This document shows positions 6,451 to 7,882 of a stretch of 7,882 bases of DNA, one piece after another. The notes beneath the pieces were generated by a model that saw only the letters and a program-made list of their open reading frames with translations, was not told where the DNA came from and ran no database searches. This stretch comes from Candidatus Heimdallarchaeota archaeon (GTDB lineage: Archaea > Asgardarchaeota > Heimdallarchaeia > Hodarchaeales > LC-3): assembly GCA_027364495.1 (NCBI GenBank), contig DAHXPE010000321.1:1-7882 (forward strand), written 5' to 3'. Positions within the stretch are counted from its first letter, which is position 1, and each line of letters starts with the position of its first letter. The position numbers were made by a program, and so were the translations under genes.

Positions 6451-6529
6451 TTGGTATAATTCTAATAATCCAAAAAAATTTTTTAAAATCCTGTTCTTTT
6501 ACTATATTGTTTCACAAAATTTTCTTGTT

Positions 6530-6537
6530 TTATATAT
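6530..6537 (+). promoter_or_regulatory. TATA box of cca
   Basis: TTATATAT is centred about 29 bases before ATG 6563, predicting transcription start within a few bases of that codon (leaderless mRNA). It overlaps an earlier in-frame ATG at 6536, which therefore should not be translated. Confidence 0.6.
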
Positions 6538-6562
6538 GAATTATATTTTTTGGCTTTCTCGT

Positions 6563-7822
6563 ATGACTACTCCAACCATTAACTCAGTGTTCCTTCAACA
6601 ATTGGACTATGCTAAAAAATTACTTACAATTTCACCTACTGAAGATAAATTACTTAAAGATATTCCTAACCAACTTAATTCTCTCATTATATCTATTTGC
6701 CATCAATTTTCTTATCCTGTTGTCGACATTGTTCCTGTTGGTTCTTCTCAACGTCAAACTTACTTACCAGGCAATCGTGATATCGACATTTTCGTTCGTC
6801 TTGACACTGCTGATCGTTCTATGCTTGAACAGTTTGCCTCTCAGGTAATTCCTGCCATTGCTTCTTCTTTGCATACTTCTTTTGAGATCAAATATGCTGA
6901 GAATCCTTACGGTGTTATTCTCTATCCTCTTCCCGACTCCCAAGAGCTCATTTCGATCGACATTGTTGTTACCATATGGCTTAAAGACCAACTTAAACTT
7001 GATAAAATTCTTCCTATCTCTGGTATGGCTCGGACTCCATTCCATATGTTTTATCTCCAAGAACATATTCGCGGTCTTGAAGAGGAGGTCCGTCTTTTTA
7101 AATACTGGGCTAAACAAAAGAAACTCTATCGTCAGTCTGGTTTTACTGGTTTTATCAGTGAATTACTTATTATTATTTTTGATTCTTTTCAGAATATTTT
7201 ATCTCAAGCTGATGAAATTTGTTCTCTCACTTATGATTTCCATGACCGTTCTCCCAAGTCTCTTCGTAAAAAATTTGCTAATTTCCCTATGATTCTCATG
7301 GATCCTGTTGACAGCAATCGAAATGCTGCTGCTGGTATTCATGGGGTCTTGGGTTCTTTTCATCTTCAACGCTTTACTAGATTAGCCCATGAATCATTGA
7401 TTGATCCTTCCACTCTCTGGTCTGAATATTCTCTTTCTGGCATTGTTTTTACCCTTAAAATTACCTTTTCTAAAAACATTACTGTTAAAAATGATGAAGA
7501 ATATTATTCAAGAATTATTAAAGTCCTTGGGCTTATCTATCGTGCTCTATTTGACCAAGAAATTATTATTCAAGATGCTCTTATTGATGTTAAGGATTCC
7601 ACTTTATCCTTTACTACTAACAGTTCTGGTGGAGGTATTTTACAAGTTAAAGGTCCCCCTGTTCATATGCCAGACCATGCCAAGAAATTCCAAGAGAATA
7701 ATCCTGATTGGCGAACGGAAAATGGTTTTTACTGGTCCACGAAGCAGCAGTTAACCGTTCAAGAAATTGTTTATAGAAAAATTAATAATCCTGATTTTGT
7801 TCATGATATCTATTTTATATAG
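6563..7822 (+). CDS. cca: CCA-adding enzyme (archaeal class I tRNA nucleotidyltransferase)
   Basis: This enzyme adds C, C and A to tRNA 3' ends from CTP and ATP without a template, in the cytoplasm. From ATG 6563 it has 419 residues. The nucleotidyltransferase core is VGSSQRQTYLPGNRDIDIF, with G60-S61 and metal-binding D73 and D75. D133 in ISIDIVV is the third carboxylate. The central domain has KYAENPYGV, EVRLFKYWAK and SGFTGFISELLI, then MDPVDSNRNAAAGI and LQRFTRLAHE, all characteristic of archaeal CCA enzymes. The tail domain has VKGPPVHMPDHAKKF. ATG 6563 is preferred over the in-frame ATG 6536 because the latter lies inside the TATA box. The frame meets TAG at 7820 and appears to continue to TAA at 7880-7882. 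Fourteen of 17 arginines are CGN (9 CGT), unlike the AGA-using CinA-like, YdjM-like and psmA genes. It is divergent from the SRP RNA. Confidence 0.93.
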   Translation: MTTPTINSVFLQQLDYAKKLLTISPTEDKLLKDIPNQLNSLIISICHQFSYPVVDIVPVGSSQRQTYLPGNRDIDIFVRLDTADRSMLEQFASQVIPAIASSLHTSFEIKYAENPYGVILYPLPDSQELISIDIVVTIWLKDQLKLDKILPISGMARTPFHMFYLQEHIRGLEEEVRLFKYWAKQKKLYRQSGFTGFISELLIIIFDSFQNILSQADEICSLTYDFHDRSPKSLRKKFANFPMILMDPVDSNRNAAAGIHGVLGSFHLQRFTRLAHESLIDPSTLWSEYSLSGIVFTLKITFSKNITVKNDEEYYSRIIKVLGLIYRALFDQEIIIQDALIDVKDSTLSFTTNSSGGGILQVKGPPVHMPDHAKKFQENNPDWRTENGFYWSTKQQLTVQEIVYRKINNPDFVHDIYFI

Positions 7823-7882
7823 CATGAACGTTCTGGAGATTTTTTGTGGACTGTATCGATTAAAAAATTCTTTTATCTTTAA
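7823..7882 (+). other. In-frame continuation of cca after TAG
   Basis: After the TAG the cca frame stays open for 19 codons and ends in TAA on the final three bases. The encoded tail (HERSGDFLWT then VSIKKFFYL) has the F-hydrophobic...KK...aromatic-Leu pattern I recall at the ends of several archaeal CCA enzymes. Its single arginine is CGT, as in cca. It may be the true C-terminus, reached by amber decoding or lost through a recent TAG mutation or a base error. The resemblance was judged by eye. Confidence 0.45.

Noticed and set aside
6189..6539. Open frame of 116 codons on the plus strand
   Set aside because: It runs antisense through the SRP RNA and then into AT-rich intergenic DNA. The stop-free stretch is explained by the GC-rich RNA gene, and the tail has the random composition of noncoding DNA.
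6609..7754. Leucine-rich frames overlapping cca on both strands
   Set aside because: They arise from the T/C-rich codon use of cca. The cca frame has all catalytic motifs.
7824..7882. Possible new gene starting at ATG 7824, open to the window end
   Set aside because: It begins one base after the cca TAG with no ribosome site or TATA box. The cca-frame reading of the same bases looks like a CCA C-terminus and closes with TAA.
1..7882. CRISPR array, insertion sequence, tRNA or attachment site
   Set aside because: I saw no regularly spaced repeats, transposase motifs, terminal inverted repeats or tRNA cloverleaf on either strand.

Overview
The window looks like AT-rich archaeal chromosome. The signs are 20S proteasome alpha and beta subunits, a class I (archaeal-type) CCA-adding enzyme, an archaeal/eukaryal-type SRP RNA with both helix 6 and helix 8, TATA boxes about 25-30 bases before gene starts, and T-run terminators. 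Some genes carry Shine-Dalgarno-like sites and others look leaderless. The lineage cannot be fixed from this sequence. An Asgard-type or other mesophilic, low-GC archaeon is a guess only.

Left part (1-2803), all on the minus strand. A tight psmB-psmA operon encodes the proteasome core particle. Next come a winged-helix DNA-binding protein with an unassigned C-terminal domain and a small Trm112-like zinc protein, the likely activator of tRNA/rRNA/protein methyltransferases. These last two appear to have their own promoters and terminators.

Middle part (2950-5760), plus strand. A YdjM-type membrane metal-dependent hydrolase has an unusually large non-cytoplasmic insert. It is followed by a two-gene unit: a four-helix membrane protein of unknown function and a CinA N-terminal (MoCF-fold) protein. 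Bases 5761-6087 are noncoding, with a T-run and small inverted repeats.

Right part (6088-7882). An SRP (7S) RNA gene on the minus strand is divergent from cca on the plus strand, and each has a well-placed TATA box in the shared intergenic region. The SRP RNA is recognised from its SRP54-binding internal loop, a GGGA tetraloop on helix 8 and a GUAG tetraloop on helix 6. Cca reads to an in-frame TAG at 7820-7822. The same frame then continues for 19 codons that resemble a CCA-enzyme C-terminus and ends in TAA on the last three bases of the window. Cca also uses arginine codons (CGT) very differently from most neighbours (AGA).

Most genes are housekeeping: protein turnover, tRNA 3'-end synthesis, translation-factor/tRNA methylation and protein targeting. 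No mobile element, CRISPR array or defence cassette was seen. The best leads are the amber codon in cca, the SRP RNA without an obvious helix 1, the divergent psmB-psmA pair and the enlarged YdjM-like protein.
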